A stretch of 13,174 bases of DNA, from assembly GCA_001302725.1 (NCBI GenBank), contig LIZU01000065.1:1-13174 (forward strand), read 5' to 3'. Position 1 is the stretch's first letter; the number at the start of each line of letters is the position of its first letter. This DNA is from a candidate division Zixibacteria bacterium DG_27. GTDB lineage: Bacteria; Zixibacteria; MSB-5A5; DG-27. Both the position numbers and the translations under genes were made by a program. The notes under the pieces were generated by a model that saw only the letters and a program-made list of their open reading frames with translations, was not told the origin of the DNA and searched no databases. Below are positions 1 to 7,347 of this stretch, piece after piece.

Positions 1-2
1 GA

Positions 3-674
3 CAGTTAGAAGAGGACATCTACGCCTTCAAGCCGAAGAACACCAGGTTAGCCTTCTTCTACTCTATGCTAATACCCGGTGCCGGTGAATTCTACGCCGG
101 CTCCAAGCTAAAGCCTCTCCTCTTTCTGGGACTGGAGGCTTCTCTCTGGGCCGGATATTTCGTCTACGACGGGAAGGGGAACGACAAGGAGGACGAATAT
201 AGGCTCTTCGCGGACCAGAACTACGACCCTGATCGCTACTTTACTTGGTGGAACACCGTCGACAGTACCGAAAAAAGGGAGTTCTCGCACGACCTCCCCG
301 TCGACGCACAGGGTAACGTGATAAAGAACCACGAGTACTACGAGAATATCGGCAAGTATAATCAGTTCGCTGTTGGTTGGGAGGACACTGGCATTGACCC
401 AGTTCAGTTTGACCCAAGAAACCCACCGCCCAGTCTCTACCGTGAAAGCTACCTTGACACACGGGATGAATCCAACAGGATGTTCTCGCGCGCGCGCACT
501 TTCACCGTCTGTGTTCTGGCCAACCACATCCTCTCCGGTTTCGATGCCGCCTTGACAGCCCGCTCTTACAATAAAAAACAGGAGAGGTTCGCAGGCCTAC
601 AATTGAAGATGAAGATGCGGGAGTATCAGAATGAAAGCATTCCCCAGTTGACATTGACCAAGAGTTTCTATTAA
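3..674 (+). CDS. PGxGExYAG-motif membrane-associated protein, copy 1 (5' partial)
   Basis: The frame is open to the first base of the window, so the true start lies upstream; the first internal ATG (66) falls inside a hydrophobic segment and is unlikely to be the start. The visible protein begins with a short polar stretch, then a hydrophobic segment containing PGAGEFYAG, then a second hydrophobic stretch ending in SLWAGYF. This motif plus hairpin arrangement resembles DUF5683-like or TM2-like small membrane proteins. A long polar, aromatic-rich region follows, then a weaker hydrophobic stretch (VCVLANHILSGFDAALTARS). The C-terminus ends in an alternating pattern, LTLTKSFY. The next gene has the same layout and conserved positions, so the two are tandem paralogues. 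Function is unknown. An envelope role is an inference from the membrane segments. Confidence 0.8.
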   Translation, partial: QLEEDIYAFKPKNTRLAFFYSMLIPGAGEFYAGSKLKPLLFLGLEASLWAGYFVYDGKGNDKEDEYRLFADQNYDPDRYFTWWNTVDSTEKREFSHDLPVDAQGNVIKNHEYYENIGKYNQFAVGWEDTGIDPVQFDPRNPPPSLYRESYLDTRDESNRMFSRARTFTVCVLANHILSGFDAALTARSYNKKQERFAGLQLKMKMREYQNESIPQLTLTKSFY

Positions 675-744
675 GTTAGGCTGATCTCATGAAGGTATCA
701 ACATAGAGACCAGCCTGCGGAGACAGCTTGCAGTTCTGCCCGAT

Positions 745-1395
745 TTGGCGAGTGTCGATGAGGACTTGACCTGGGATTGGGCAGAACCGAAAGCGGGAAA
801 ACAGAAGTCGGCCCCCCTGGCGATGGCTCTCTCCTTGATAGTCCCCGGGACCGGAGAGCTTTACGCCGGCGCCAAGACCAGAGGCTTCATCTTTCTCTCC
901 ATGGAAGGCGGGATCTGGGGGGGATACTACGGCTTTAAGTCTTACAGCCGCTGGAGGGAGAACGATTACAGGAATTTCGCGGCAGTGCATGCCGGAGTGA
1001 ACACCCAAGGGAAGGATGATACTTTCTACGAGAAGATGACCTATTATGAATCGCGCGACTACTACAACCAGATCACTAGGCTTTATGATCGCAACGAAGA
1101 GAACACCTATCCCGAAGACGATTTCTGGAACTGGGAGTGGGACAACGAGGCGTCCCGGGATCGCTTCCGGGAGCTGCGCAACGACAGCAAAAGCGCTAAC
1201 CGGCGGGCGATCTTTATGTTAGGGGCGGCGGTGGTCAACCGCATTGTCAGCGCCATCGATGCTTACATCGCTATCAGATCCTTCAACCAGGCTCAGGAAT
1301 TCGCCACTGTGAAGAACTGGCGGCTGCGGTGCAACGCCGATCTTTTGGGAAAGAACAAATCGGTCAAGCTCACCCTGAGAAAGAATTTTCGCTAG
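745..1395 (+). CDS. PGxGExYAG-motif membrane-associated protein, copy 2
   Basis: This 216-aa protein is a paralogue of the preceding gene. It shares the hydrophobic segment with PGTGELYAG (about residues 33-41), the adjoining GGIWGGYY stretch, a DYYNQITRLYD-like region, a late hydrophobic segment ending IVSAIDAYIAIRSFN, and a C-terminus LTLRKNFR that parallels LTLTKSFY in copy 1. Function is unknown. The start is uncertain: TTG at 745 has no clear ribosome-binding site, and the frame stays open back to a stop at 682-684 without any ATG. An ATG at 689 lies in another frame and stops after five codons. A decayed leader, a frameshift, or a non-ATG start are all possible. The 70-bp gap to copy 1 suggests co-transcription. 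Confidence 0.75.
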   Translation: MASVDEDLTWDWAEPKAGKQKSAPLAMALSLIVPGTGELYAGAKTRGFIFLSMEGGIWGGYYGFKSYSRWRENDYRNFAAVHAGVNTQGKDDTFYEKMTYYESRDYYNQITRLYDRNEENTYPEDDFWNWEWDNEASRDRFRELRNDSKSANRRAIFMLGAAVVNRIVSAIDAYIAIRSFNQAQEFATVKNWRLRCNADLLGKNKSVKLTLRKNFR

Positions 1396-1541
1396 CTTCG
1401 ATTCAGAAGTGAAGTTCAGCTTTCAGAAACCGTCTGCTCTAGAACCTGTCGAGGGGCCGCACCAAGATCGATTTTCTCCACTCTTCAAATCGAATTCGAA
1501 ATCGGATAGAGCGCAGTCTCCCTTGTGCGAAGTGGACAGAA

Positions 1542-3575
1542 ATGGAAACTGCTCAGAGTAACCTGCAGGCCTTACAGTTCGGGATGATCGGCAAGGTTAT
1601 TCTGTTTGTCCTCCTTGTGATTTCTGTGACAATCTTCCTCCAGAGAATCGTCAAGCTTATCCGTCTTATGAGGCTGGGCCAGCCTGACGGTAGCTTCGGG
1701 GACGTTGGCAAGAGAATCGCGGGCCTTTTGAAGTATGTCTTCGGGCAGAGGCGGCTTTTGATGGTCCCCTACCCGGGCATTGCCCACTTCTTCATCTTCT
1801 GGGGGTTCGTCTTTGTCGTAATTGGGTACATAACCACGGTGGGACAGGGCTTTTATTCCCGGTTCGGCCTGCCACTTCTGGACGGAGCTCTGAAGCCCTA
1901 CTACCTTTTCTTATTAGACCTCCTGCAGCTTCTGGTGATAGTCGCGGTACTGATGGCACTGTATCGGCGGCTGATCTGGAGACCTCCGGGACCGGTTTAC
2001 TCTGCGGGCGCTAACATACTCCTGTTCTCGATTTTGGCGATAATGGTCTTGGACCTCGTCGGTGACGGTTTTAAGATCGCCATTGCCCCGGAAGGTATAG
2101 ATCGATTCTCGTTTGCCAGCTCCGCCCTGGCAACTATTTTCAGCTCCTGGGCAGTGGGCTTCTCTCTGGGCAAGAATCTTTATTTGCTTTTCTGGTGGGC
2201 GCATCTGTTGGTGATCCTCTTCCTTCTGGATTACATCCCTTACTCCAAGCACCTGCACATTATAACCGCGCCGTTCAACGTCTTTTTCCGGGACCTGGGA
2301 CCCAGAGGCCAGCTCACAAAGATGGATCTGGAAGAGAGCGAATCGTTCGGAACTAACAGAATCGAGGAGCTCTCTCGGAAAGGGATCTTGGACCTCTACA
2401 CCTGCACCGAGTGTGGACGATGCGACCTCAGCTGCCCCGCACACCTCTCGGAGAAACCGCTCTCGCCCAAGGATGTCATTCTGAACTTGCAGCATCATCT
2501 GCTCGATTCCGGCGACGAGCTTCTGCGGCTCCGGGCACGACCCAAAGCAGAGAAGACCGAGGAGGAGAAAGGTCAGTTGATCGGCTCAATCGTTGAGGAG
2601 GAAGCGCTGTGGAGCTGCACCACCTGTTACGGTTGCGTTTACAACTGCCCGGTATTCATCGAACACATTGACAAGGTAGTTGACATGCGCAGGTATCTGG
2701 TTTTATCGGAGGGGAAGGCCCCGCCGGAGGCCGCCACCACCCTGCGCAATCTGGAACGTAGCCAGAATCCTTGGGGGCTGCCTCAATCCTCCAGGACTGA
2801 CTGGACTGAGGGTCTGGACATACCGCTGTTGAGTGAATACAAAGAGGTGGAGTATCTTTTCTGGGTCGGTTGTTCCAGCTCCCTGGATGCCCGAAATTCA
2901 AAGATTGCCATGGCATTTGCCAAAGTACTGAAAGCCGCCGGGGTGAGCTTCGCCATTTTGGGTGAGGAGGAGAACTGTTGTGGCGATCCCGCCCGCCGGA
3001 TGGGCGACGAATACCAGTTTCAGACTCTGGTAGAGGCTAACCTTGAGATTCTGAAGAATTACGGAGTAAGAAAAATCTTGACAACCTGCCCTCACGGGTT
3101 TAATACTTACAAGTACGAATATCCCCAGTTCGGTGGGGACTTCGAGGTCTGGCATCACAGTGAGTTCATAGGAAAGCTTCTCCGCGAGGGTAGAGTGAAA
3201 TTGAAGGCGGGTTTAAAGGAAAAGATCACCTATCACGATTCCTGTTACCTGGGACGGTACAACGACATCTATGACTCCCCGAGGGAGATTTTGAAGTCGG
3301 TGACCGATTGCGGTCTAACAGAACTGCCCCGCTGTAAGGGAAAGTCCTTCTGCTGTGGCGCCGGCGGGGGCAGAATGTTTATGGAGGAGAACGTCGGCAA
3401 GAGGATCAACAACATGCGCACCCAGGAGATTCTAGATTCTGGGGCCGAAGTGGTGGCCTCTGCCTGCCCTTTCTGCCTGACGATGCTCTCTGACGGCGTC
3501 AAAGCCCTGGACGCTGAAGAGAAGTTGAAGGTCTTCGATATCGTGGAGTTGGTCTCGCAATCGCTGGAATTATGA
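1542..3575 (+). CDS. Membrane-bound Fe-S oxidoreductase (NarI-like cytochrome b fused to HdrD-like CCG domains), EMO/DUF224-type
   Basis: This 677-aa protein joins a membrane cytochrome b-like half to an iron-sulfur half. Residues ~13-235 hold about five hydrophobic helices with candidate heme-ligand histidines (H82 in GIAHFFIFWGF, H221 in WWAHLL, H237/H239). Two 4Fe-4S motifs follow: C288, C291, C294, C298 and C359, C362, C365, C369. Two CCG (heterodisulfide reductase D-type) domains complete it: C444, C479-C480, C516, and C568, C604-C605, C642 (ACPFC). In the family, such fusions move electrons between a soluble donor, often electron-transfer flavoprotein from acyl-CoA oxidation, and membrane quinone; the characterised example is EtfAB:menaquinone oxidoreductase. 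No etfAB or acyl-CoA dehydrogenase gene is visible, so the donor is inferred. ATG 1542 has only a weak upstream purine stretch (gtggacaga). The domain assignment is firm; the exact physiological role is not. Confidence 0.92.
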   Translation: METAQSNLQALQFGMIGKVILFVLLVISVTIFLQRIVKLIRLMRLGQPDGSFGDVGKRIAGLLKYVFGQRRLLMVPYPGIAHFFIFWGFVFVVIGYITTVGQGFYSRFGLPLLDGALKPYYLFLLDLLQLLVIVAVLMALYRRLIWRPPGPVYSAGANILLFSILAIMVLDLVGDGFKIAIAPEGIDRFSFASSALATIFSSWAVGFSLGKNLYLLFWWAHLLVILFLLDYIPYSKHLHIITAPFNVFFRDLGPRGQLTKMDLEESESFGTNRIEELSRKGILDLYTCTECGRCDLSCPAHLSEKPLSPKDVILNLQHHLLDSGDELLRLRARPKAEKTEEEKGQLIGSIVEEEALWSCTTCYGCVYNCPVFIEHIDKVVDMRRYLVLSEGKAPPEAATTLRNLERSQNPWGLPQSSRTDWTEGLDIPLLSEYKEVEYLFWVGCSSSLDARNSKIAMAFAKVLKAAGVSFAILGEEENCCGDPARRMGDEYQFQTLVEANLEILKNYGVRKILTTCPHGFNTYKYEYPQFGGDFEVWHHSEFIGKLLREGRVKLKAGLKEKITYHDSCYLGRYNDIYDSPREILKSVTDCGLTELPRCKGKSFCCGAGGGRMFMEENVGKRINNMRTQEILDSGAEVVASACPFCLTMLSDGVKALDAEEKLKVFDIVELVSQSLEL

Positions 3576-3636
3576 CTTCTGCAACATCGGACAGTGGAAC
3601 ATAAATCGGAAACCCAATAAACTTGCGGAGGTGAAA

Positions 3637-4434
3637 ATGCAAATCAAATTGCATTCCAAGTTCAATTTTCTCTCTTGGGGGGTAATTATCCTTTTTCTTT
3701 TCACGACCCCGGTCTGGGCGGACCTCTACTACGAGATGACCAGCACGGAGTACTCTTCCACTCCGGGAGGAGAGACCACCAAAGTCGACTACGAGAAGGG
3801 GTATATAAAGTCTGACCGCATGAAAAGCGAGGATTTGACGAATAAAGAGGCCACCATCATCAGGCTGGACAAGGGTCTGGTGTGGGAGATAGACCACAAC
3901 AGAAAAATCTATTCGCAGGTGACCTTCGCGGAGCTGGAGGAGCTTTACAGCCAGCAGGAGGCTACTATGAAGGAAAGCCAAGAACACATGGCCGAGATGA
4001 TGGAATCATTGCCTCCGGAGCAGAGGGCGATGATGGAAAAGCACATGCAGCAGGCAATGGAGATGCAGGCTGCCACGAGCAAGCCGCCGGAGGTGACGAA
4101 GACCGGCAAGAAAGACAAGATCCTGGGATACACTTGCCAACAATACAAGATGAGTTGGTCAAACATGACCTGGGATATGTGGGTCAGTGAGGAGATCGTT
4201 CCCGAGATAGACTTCTCCAAGTTCTATAAGGGTTTAGGCATGGTCGGACCTCTGGCGGAGGGTTTCTCTGAAGTCAACGGGCTACCTTTGAAGATGGTCG
4301 TGGAGACCGAGGCAGCCGGGACCCACTCCAGAACCACCACGGAGACCACCAAAGTAAAGACCAAGAAGATCAGCGACGACGAGTTCGAGCTCCCCAAGGG
4401 ATACACGGAGGTTCCCTACGGTCAAGGAGATTAA
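3637..4434 (+). CDS. Secreted DUF4412-like protein with Met-rich helix
   Basis: The start is placed at ATG 3637 because GGAGGTG (3627-3633) lies at proper spacing; a GTG at 3631 overlaps that site. The 265-aa product begins with a Sec signal peptide: basic residues, a hydrophobic core about residues 11-24, and likely cleavage after VWA (A28). The mature part fits DUF4412: a β-rich N-terminal half (YEKGYIKSDRMK, TIIRLDKGLVWEID), then KILGYTCQQYKMSW (from K161), and a C-terminal half ending DDEFELPKGYTEV. Between them, residues ~108-145 form a charged helix with nine methionines (111, 118, 121, 122, 132, 133, 137, 141, 143) and His117/His136 around a SLPPEQR turn. Function of the family is unknown and its structure recalls periplasmic lipid-carrier folds. 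It follows the Fe-S oxidoreductase by 61 bp and may share its transcript. Confidence 0.85.
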   Translation: MQIKLHSKFNFLSWGVIILFLFTTPVWADLYYEMTSTEYSSTPGGETTKVDYEKGYIKSDRMKSEDLTNKEATIIRLDKGLVWEIDHNRKIYSQVTFAELEELYSQQEATMKESQEHMAEMMESLPPEQRAMMEKHMQQAMEMQAATSKPPEVTKTGKKDKILGYTCQQYKMSWSNMTWDMWVSEEIVPEIDFSKFYKGLGMVGPLAEGFSEVNGLPLKMVVETEAAGTHSRTTTETTKVKTKKISDDEFELPKGYTEVPYGQGD

Positions 4435-4462
4435 CCGCTTCTGGTACCTACACACTTTTTCT

Positions 4463-4490
4463 CGCGGATCGGAGAGCGATTTTATCCGCG
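4463..4490 (+). other. Inverted repeat upstream of the cytochrome promoter
   Basis: CGCGGAT (4463-4469) pairs perfectly with ATCCGCG (4484-4490) across a 14-nt loop. It lies between the stop of the DUF4412-like gene and the -35 box of the cytochrome promoter. A short CTTTT run follows at some distance, so it is at best a weak terminator; it could equally be a regulator site just upstream of -35. Confidence 0.4.
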
Positions 4491-4504
4491 GAATGCCTTT
4501 TCCC

Positions 4505-4534
4505 TTGACAAGTCCCCTCGCCTTTTGATATAAT
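4505..4534 (+). promoter_or_regulatory. Sigma70-type promoter for the multiheme cytochrome
   Basis: A perfect TTGACA (4505-4510) and a perfect TATAAT (4529-4534) are separated by 18 bp. They imply a transcript start near 4541 and an ~80-nt leader before ATG 4623. It makes the cytochrome its own transcription unit, separate from the oxidoreductase upstream. Confidence 0.8.
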
Positions 4535-4622
4535 AGCGGGAAATCCTAGGACGATTTGTGCCAAGCCAACACACGTGGAAACAGAATTTCTTTGTAGATT
4601 TCTCAAAAGGTAAGGTGTAGAA

Positions 4623-6068
4623 ATGAAATATGCTCTGCAAATTTCGGTAGTGGGGTTAATGGTGACCTTACTTCTCCTTTTCGCTTGTACCAAGAAGGAG
4701 ACCACCGGCCCTGTCAATCGCCCTCCGGAGATTTCAAGTGTCAGCGCCAGCTCCGATTCGGTCGGGACCGGGGAGCTGGACACCCTTTTCGTGAGTTATT
4801 CGGACCCGGACGGGGATTCTGCCACCCACATCTGGAGCTCTGATTCAGGGAGAGTTTTTCACGCCAACCGGGATACCGCCTTTTGGTCCGCTCCCAGCAC
4901 GGCCGGTCTCTATGATGTGAGAGTCAGCGTCTTCGACGGCACCGACAGCACTGTGGCCACAGTGAGCATCCAGGTCGGCGAATACACCCCCTCCGAGACT
5001 CTCTATTATGTGGGGGCTCAGAGCTGCAACGAGGAATGCCACACCTCCATACTCACCTGGTGGGGCTCCACCGCCCACGCCGATGCCTATGCCTCCCTTT
5101 TGAATCGCAGCCGCGGCGACGATCCCCAGTGTCTGGTCTGCCACACCGTCGGTTGGGATTTGAGCGTCAACAACGGTGGCTTCGACGAGCAGATGGTGGA
5201 TCGGCTCGCCGGGGTACAATGCGAGAACTGCCACGGCCCCGGTTCGTTTCATGCCTCCGCTCCCGACAGCCTGCGAGAGCCCTTAGAGTCTCCGTTAACC
5301 GCCCAATTCTGTGCGGGATGCCACCAAACGCAGCATCATCCCTACTTGACCGAGTGGCAAGCTTCCGCTCACAGTTACTCCGACACCGCCGCGGGAGGCC
5401 AGGCCAGTGATCCTGGCTGCGCCGACTGTCACACCGCCGAGGGCTTCTTGGCAACGCTGCATTACGATTACACCTTGCCCGGCGATCCTCAACCGCTGGT
5501 CTGTTTAGCCTGCCACCATCCTCACCGCGCCAACTATAGTGGTCAACTTCGGCTCCCCGCGGGTGTGGGAGAAACCGGGCTGTGCGAGCAGTGCCATATG
5601 AGGGACTGCGAGCTACCCGATACTATCTCTTACGAGACCCCACGCCACATCCAGTATTCCATGTTGACAGGCGGTGGCGGATACGAATACGACACCACCT
5701 ACGAGAACTCACAGCATACCATCCTGTTCGAGTTGGATGCCTGTCTGGGCTGTCATTTCTATCGGGCCGAGGCTGACACTGCCAACAGCCACACCTTCCA
5801 GCCGAAGGTGGCCTCCTGTGCGATTGTGGGTTGCCACGCCGGGGCCTGGACCTTCAACATTGATTCCAAGCAGGACTCCATCAATACCTGGCTCGTCCAG
5901 CTCTACAACGAGCTTGACGCCTATGCTGATGTTACCGATACCTCCGGCGCATTCTGGTATGCCAGGTTCAACTACGACTTCGTGAAAAATGACGACAGTA
6001 AGGGGGTACACAACTACAAGTATGCCAGAAAACTGCTTTTAGATGCGATAGAGAACTTCGAACCGTAA
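4623..6068 (+). CDS. Multiheme cytochrome c lipoprotein with N-terminal Ig/PKD-like domain (nine candidate hemes)
   Basis: The 481-aa protein starts with a lipoprotein signal (hydrophobic residues 5-20, lipobox LFAC, lipidated C22), so it is predicted to be anchored in the outer or inner membrane facing outside the cytoplasm. Residues ~31-118 form an Ig/PKD/cadherin-like β domain (SYSDPDGDSATHIW, DVRVSVFDGTDS). Residues 135-405 carry nine c-heme sites: seven CXXCH (at C170, C200, C230, C266, C294, C321, C374), one CX3CH (C135-H140) and one CX4CH (C399-H405). The middle resembles cytochrome c554-type multiheme domains. The C-terminal HNYKYARKLLLDAIENF resembles the tail of NrfA and related cytochromes. 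It probably carries electrons across or along the envelope, or reduces an unknown acceptor; no catalytic-site assignment is possible. ATG 4623 follows an AAGGT-rich stretch, and a strong promoter and terminator make it monocistronic. Confidence 0.93.
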   Translation: MKYALQISVVGLMVTLLLLFACTKKETTGPVNRPPEISSVSASSDSVGTGELDTLFVSYSDPDGDSATHIWSSDSGRVFHANRDTAFWSAPSTAGLYDVRVSVFDGTDSTVATVSIQVGEYTPSETLYYVGAQSCNEECHTSILTWWGSTAHADAYASLLNRSRGDDPQCLVCHTVGWDLSVNNGGFDEQMVDRLAGVQCENCHGPGSFHASAPDSLREPLESPLTAQFCAGCHQTQHHPYLTEWQASAHSYSDTAAGGQASDPGCADCHTAEGFLATLHYDYTLPGDPQPLVCLACHHPHRANYSGQLRLPAGVGETGLCEQCHMRDCELPDTISYETPRHIQYSMLTGGGGYEYDTTYENSQHTILFELDACLGCHFYRAEADTANSHTFQPKVASCAIVGCHAGAWTFNIDSKQDSINTWLVQLYNELDAYADVTDTSGAFWYARFNYDFVKNDDSKGVHNYKYARKLLLDAIENFEP

Positions 6069-6091
6069 GAGAACCGGTTTTGATATCTTGG

Positions 6092-6122
6092 AGGCCGCTC
6101 CCGAAAAGGAGCGGTCTTTTTT
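6092..6122 (+). terminator. Rho-independent terminator after the cytochrome gene
   Basis: A 10-bp stem (6092-6101 with 6108-6117, one G-T pair) closes a six-base loop CGAAAA and runs straight into TTTTTT (6117-6122). It lies 23 bp after the stop codon. Confidence 0.93.
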
Positions 6123-6157
6123 GATTCCGGGGACGGAGGATAAGCTGTTTTGTAGTG

Positions 6158-6192
6158 CTATCTACCACTAACCGGTCACTACTCACCACTGA
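6158..6192 (+). repeat. Degenerate 7-bp tandem repeat (five units)
   Basis: The successive heptamers are CTATCTA, CCACTAA, CCGGTCA, CTACTCA and CCACTGA, with an approximate consensus CCACTNA. The 7-bp period matches the CCGTNAA triplets found inside the two long repeats near 7860 and 8112. It resembles the heptameric short tandem repeats known from intergenic regions of several bacterial groups. Confidence 0.55.
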
Positions 6193-6206
6193 TCCCAGTC
6201 TCTTTC

Positions 6207-6223
6207 TGCAAATTCGATTTGCA
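6207..6223. repeat. Perfect inverted repeat TGCAAAT-TCG-ATTTGCA
   Basis: Seven-base arms are separated by a three-base centre. It is too AT-rich and short for a terminator and has no T-run. It could be an operator, but it lies ~270 bp upstream of the only recognised promoter nearby. Confidence 0.4.
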
Positions 6224-6491
6224 TTCTCAATAAGATATCATATATCGAGGGTGAACCTCACGAAATAAGAAGCTTCTTAAGTTTTAAACTCTCTGCAGCC
6301 AAAAGCCGGGAGCCTATGCTCCGGCCTCAGAATTTGGATGCGGCAGGAAGGCTTCAACGGTAGCGAAGAACTCTGCCAGCAAAAATCTTCAATCGCTTCT
6401 TAACTGATAACCCCAGCTTAGATCGAGGCTAAATAAGTAGTCTACCTGTCCACGATACTTGGATAACCAGTAAACAGTGGGCAAAATTGCC

Positions 6492-6520
6492 TTGACCTCC
6501 CTCTGTCAGGTAGGTATTAT
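6492..6520 (+). promoter_or_regulatory. Sigma70-type promoter for the sirtuin-HEPN pair
   Basis: TTGACC (6492-6497) and TATTAT (6515-6520) are 17 bp apart, one mismatch each from consensus. Transcription would start near 6527, giving a leader of about 35 nt before GTG 6562. Confidence 0.65.
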
Positions 6521-6561
6521 CGAGAGAAGAAAATCTAAAAGATTTGAAGTGATTTGTTTCT

Positions 6562-7302
6562 GTGCGGATTTCCGAGGCATTGAGAGAGAAGCTCACCACC
6601 GCTAAGAGGGTGGCGGTTTTGACCGGTGCAGGGATATCCGCAGAAAGCGGAGTGCCCACCTTTCGGGGGGAGCACGGACTCTGGAAGAAGTTCCGGCCGG
6701 AGGAGTTGGCTACTGTCGATGCTTTCATGAGAAACCCGGAGCTGGTCTGGGAGTGGTATTCCTACCGTCGGGAACTGATGAGCAAAATAGAGCCCAACCC
6801 CGGGCATTACGCGCTGGCGGAGATGCAAGAGAGCTTTCCGGAGTTCTCCCTGATTACCCAGAATATCGACGGACTACACCAGAGGGCCGGCACCCAAAAC
6901 GTGATTGAGCTTCACGGGAACATCCAGAGGAACCGATGTATAGAATGCAATCGCTATTACCAGGAGGTGGAGATTACCGAGACAGAGAAAGTCCCTACGT
7001 GCGAATGCGGTGGATACATCCGTCCCGACGTCGTCTGGTTCGGAGAGATGCTCCCCCCAAAAGCTCTGGAGTCGGCCTTCCAGGTCTCCAGAAGCTGTGA
7101 GCTTTTTTTCAGCATCGGTACCTCCGCGGTGGTTCAACCCGCGGCTTCACTCCCTCTGGTGGCGAAGGAGTCGGGCGCTTATGTGGTGGAGGTCAACATC
7201 GAAAGGACCGAGATAACATCTATTCTGGACGAAGCTCTCCTGGGGAAATCGGGAGAGGTGCTTCCCGAAATCGTGACGGCGATAAAAACTCTAAGGGGTT
7301 GA
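6562..7302 (+). CDS. NAD-dependent protein deacylase, SIR2 family (class III, CobB/SIRT5-like)
   Basis: The 246-aa length and full motif set fit a canonical bacterial sirtuin, which removes acyl groups from lysines using NAD+ in the cytoplasm. Visible motifs are TGAGISAESGVPTFRG (residues 21-36), TQNIDGLH (99-106), catalytic H118 in ELHGN, a zinc site C126/C129 and C147/C149, WFGEMLP (159-165), GTS (186-188) and EVN (210-212). Residues Y66 and R69 in WYSYRRE match the Tyr-x-x-Arg pair that recognises acidic acyl groups in SIRT5 and CobB, so desuccinylase/demalonylase/deglutarylase activity is likely. GTG 6562 is the first start after an in-frame stop at 6550-6552; no good ribosome-binding site is seen. 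A promoter lies just upstream, and an HEPN gene follows after 45 bp. Confidence 0.95.
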   Translation: MRISEALREKLTTAKRVAVLTGAGISAESGVPTFRGEHGLWKKFRPEELATVDAFMRNPELVWEWYSYRRELMSKIEPNPGHYALAEMQESFPEFSLITQNIDGLHQRAGTQNVIELHGNIQRNRCIECNRYYQEVEITETEKVPTCECGGYIRPDVVWFGEMLPPKALESAFQVSRSCELFFSIGTSAVVQPAASLPLVAKESGAYVVEVNIERTEITSILDEALLGKSGEVLPEIVTAIKTLRG

Positions 7303-7347
7303 TTCCAAATCTGAAAAGCTCCAGGGAGTCTATAAGGAGATTTGACG

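Larger units (their letters stand above)
6123..6491. other. Non-coding stretch with heptad repeat and hairpins
   Basis: No supported gene lies between the cytochrome terminator and the sirtuin promoter. The stretch contains five degenerate 7-bp units (6158-6192), a palindrome TGCAAATTCGATTTGCA (6207-6223), and a hairpin GCCGGGAGC-CTAT-GCTCCGGC (6305-6325, one bulged G) without a T-run. I saw no tRNA-like structure. Confidence 0.6.

Noticed and set aside
66..674. ATG 66 as the start of the first gene
   Set aside because: The reading frame is open upstream to the window edge, and this ATG falls within the first hydrophobic segment next to the conserved PGAGEFYAG motif.
1914..2498. 194-aa open frame on the - strand
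   Set aside because: It is antisense to the membrane and Fe-S part of the oxidoreductase and shows no domain or ribosome-binding site.
6305..6325. GC-rich hairpin as an intrinsic terminator
   Set aside because: No T-run follows (CTCAGAATTT), and the upstream gene already has a strong terminator at 6092-6122.
6562..7302. SIR2 gene as part of an anti-phage defence system
   Set aside because: Defence SIR2 domains act as NADases and are usually fused or paired with effectors such as ThsB, STAND or Argonaute. This one is a stand-alone canonical deacylase with a full zinc site and no defence gene nearby.
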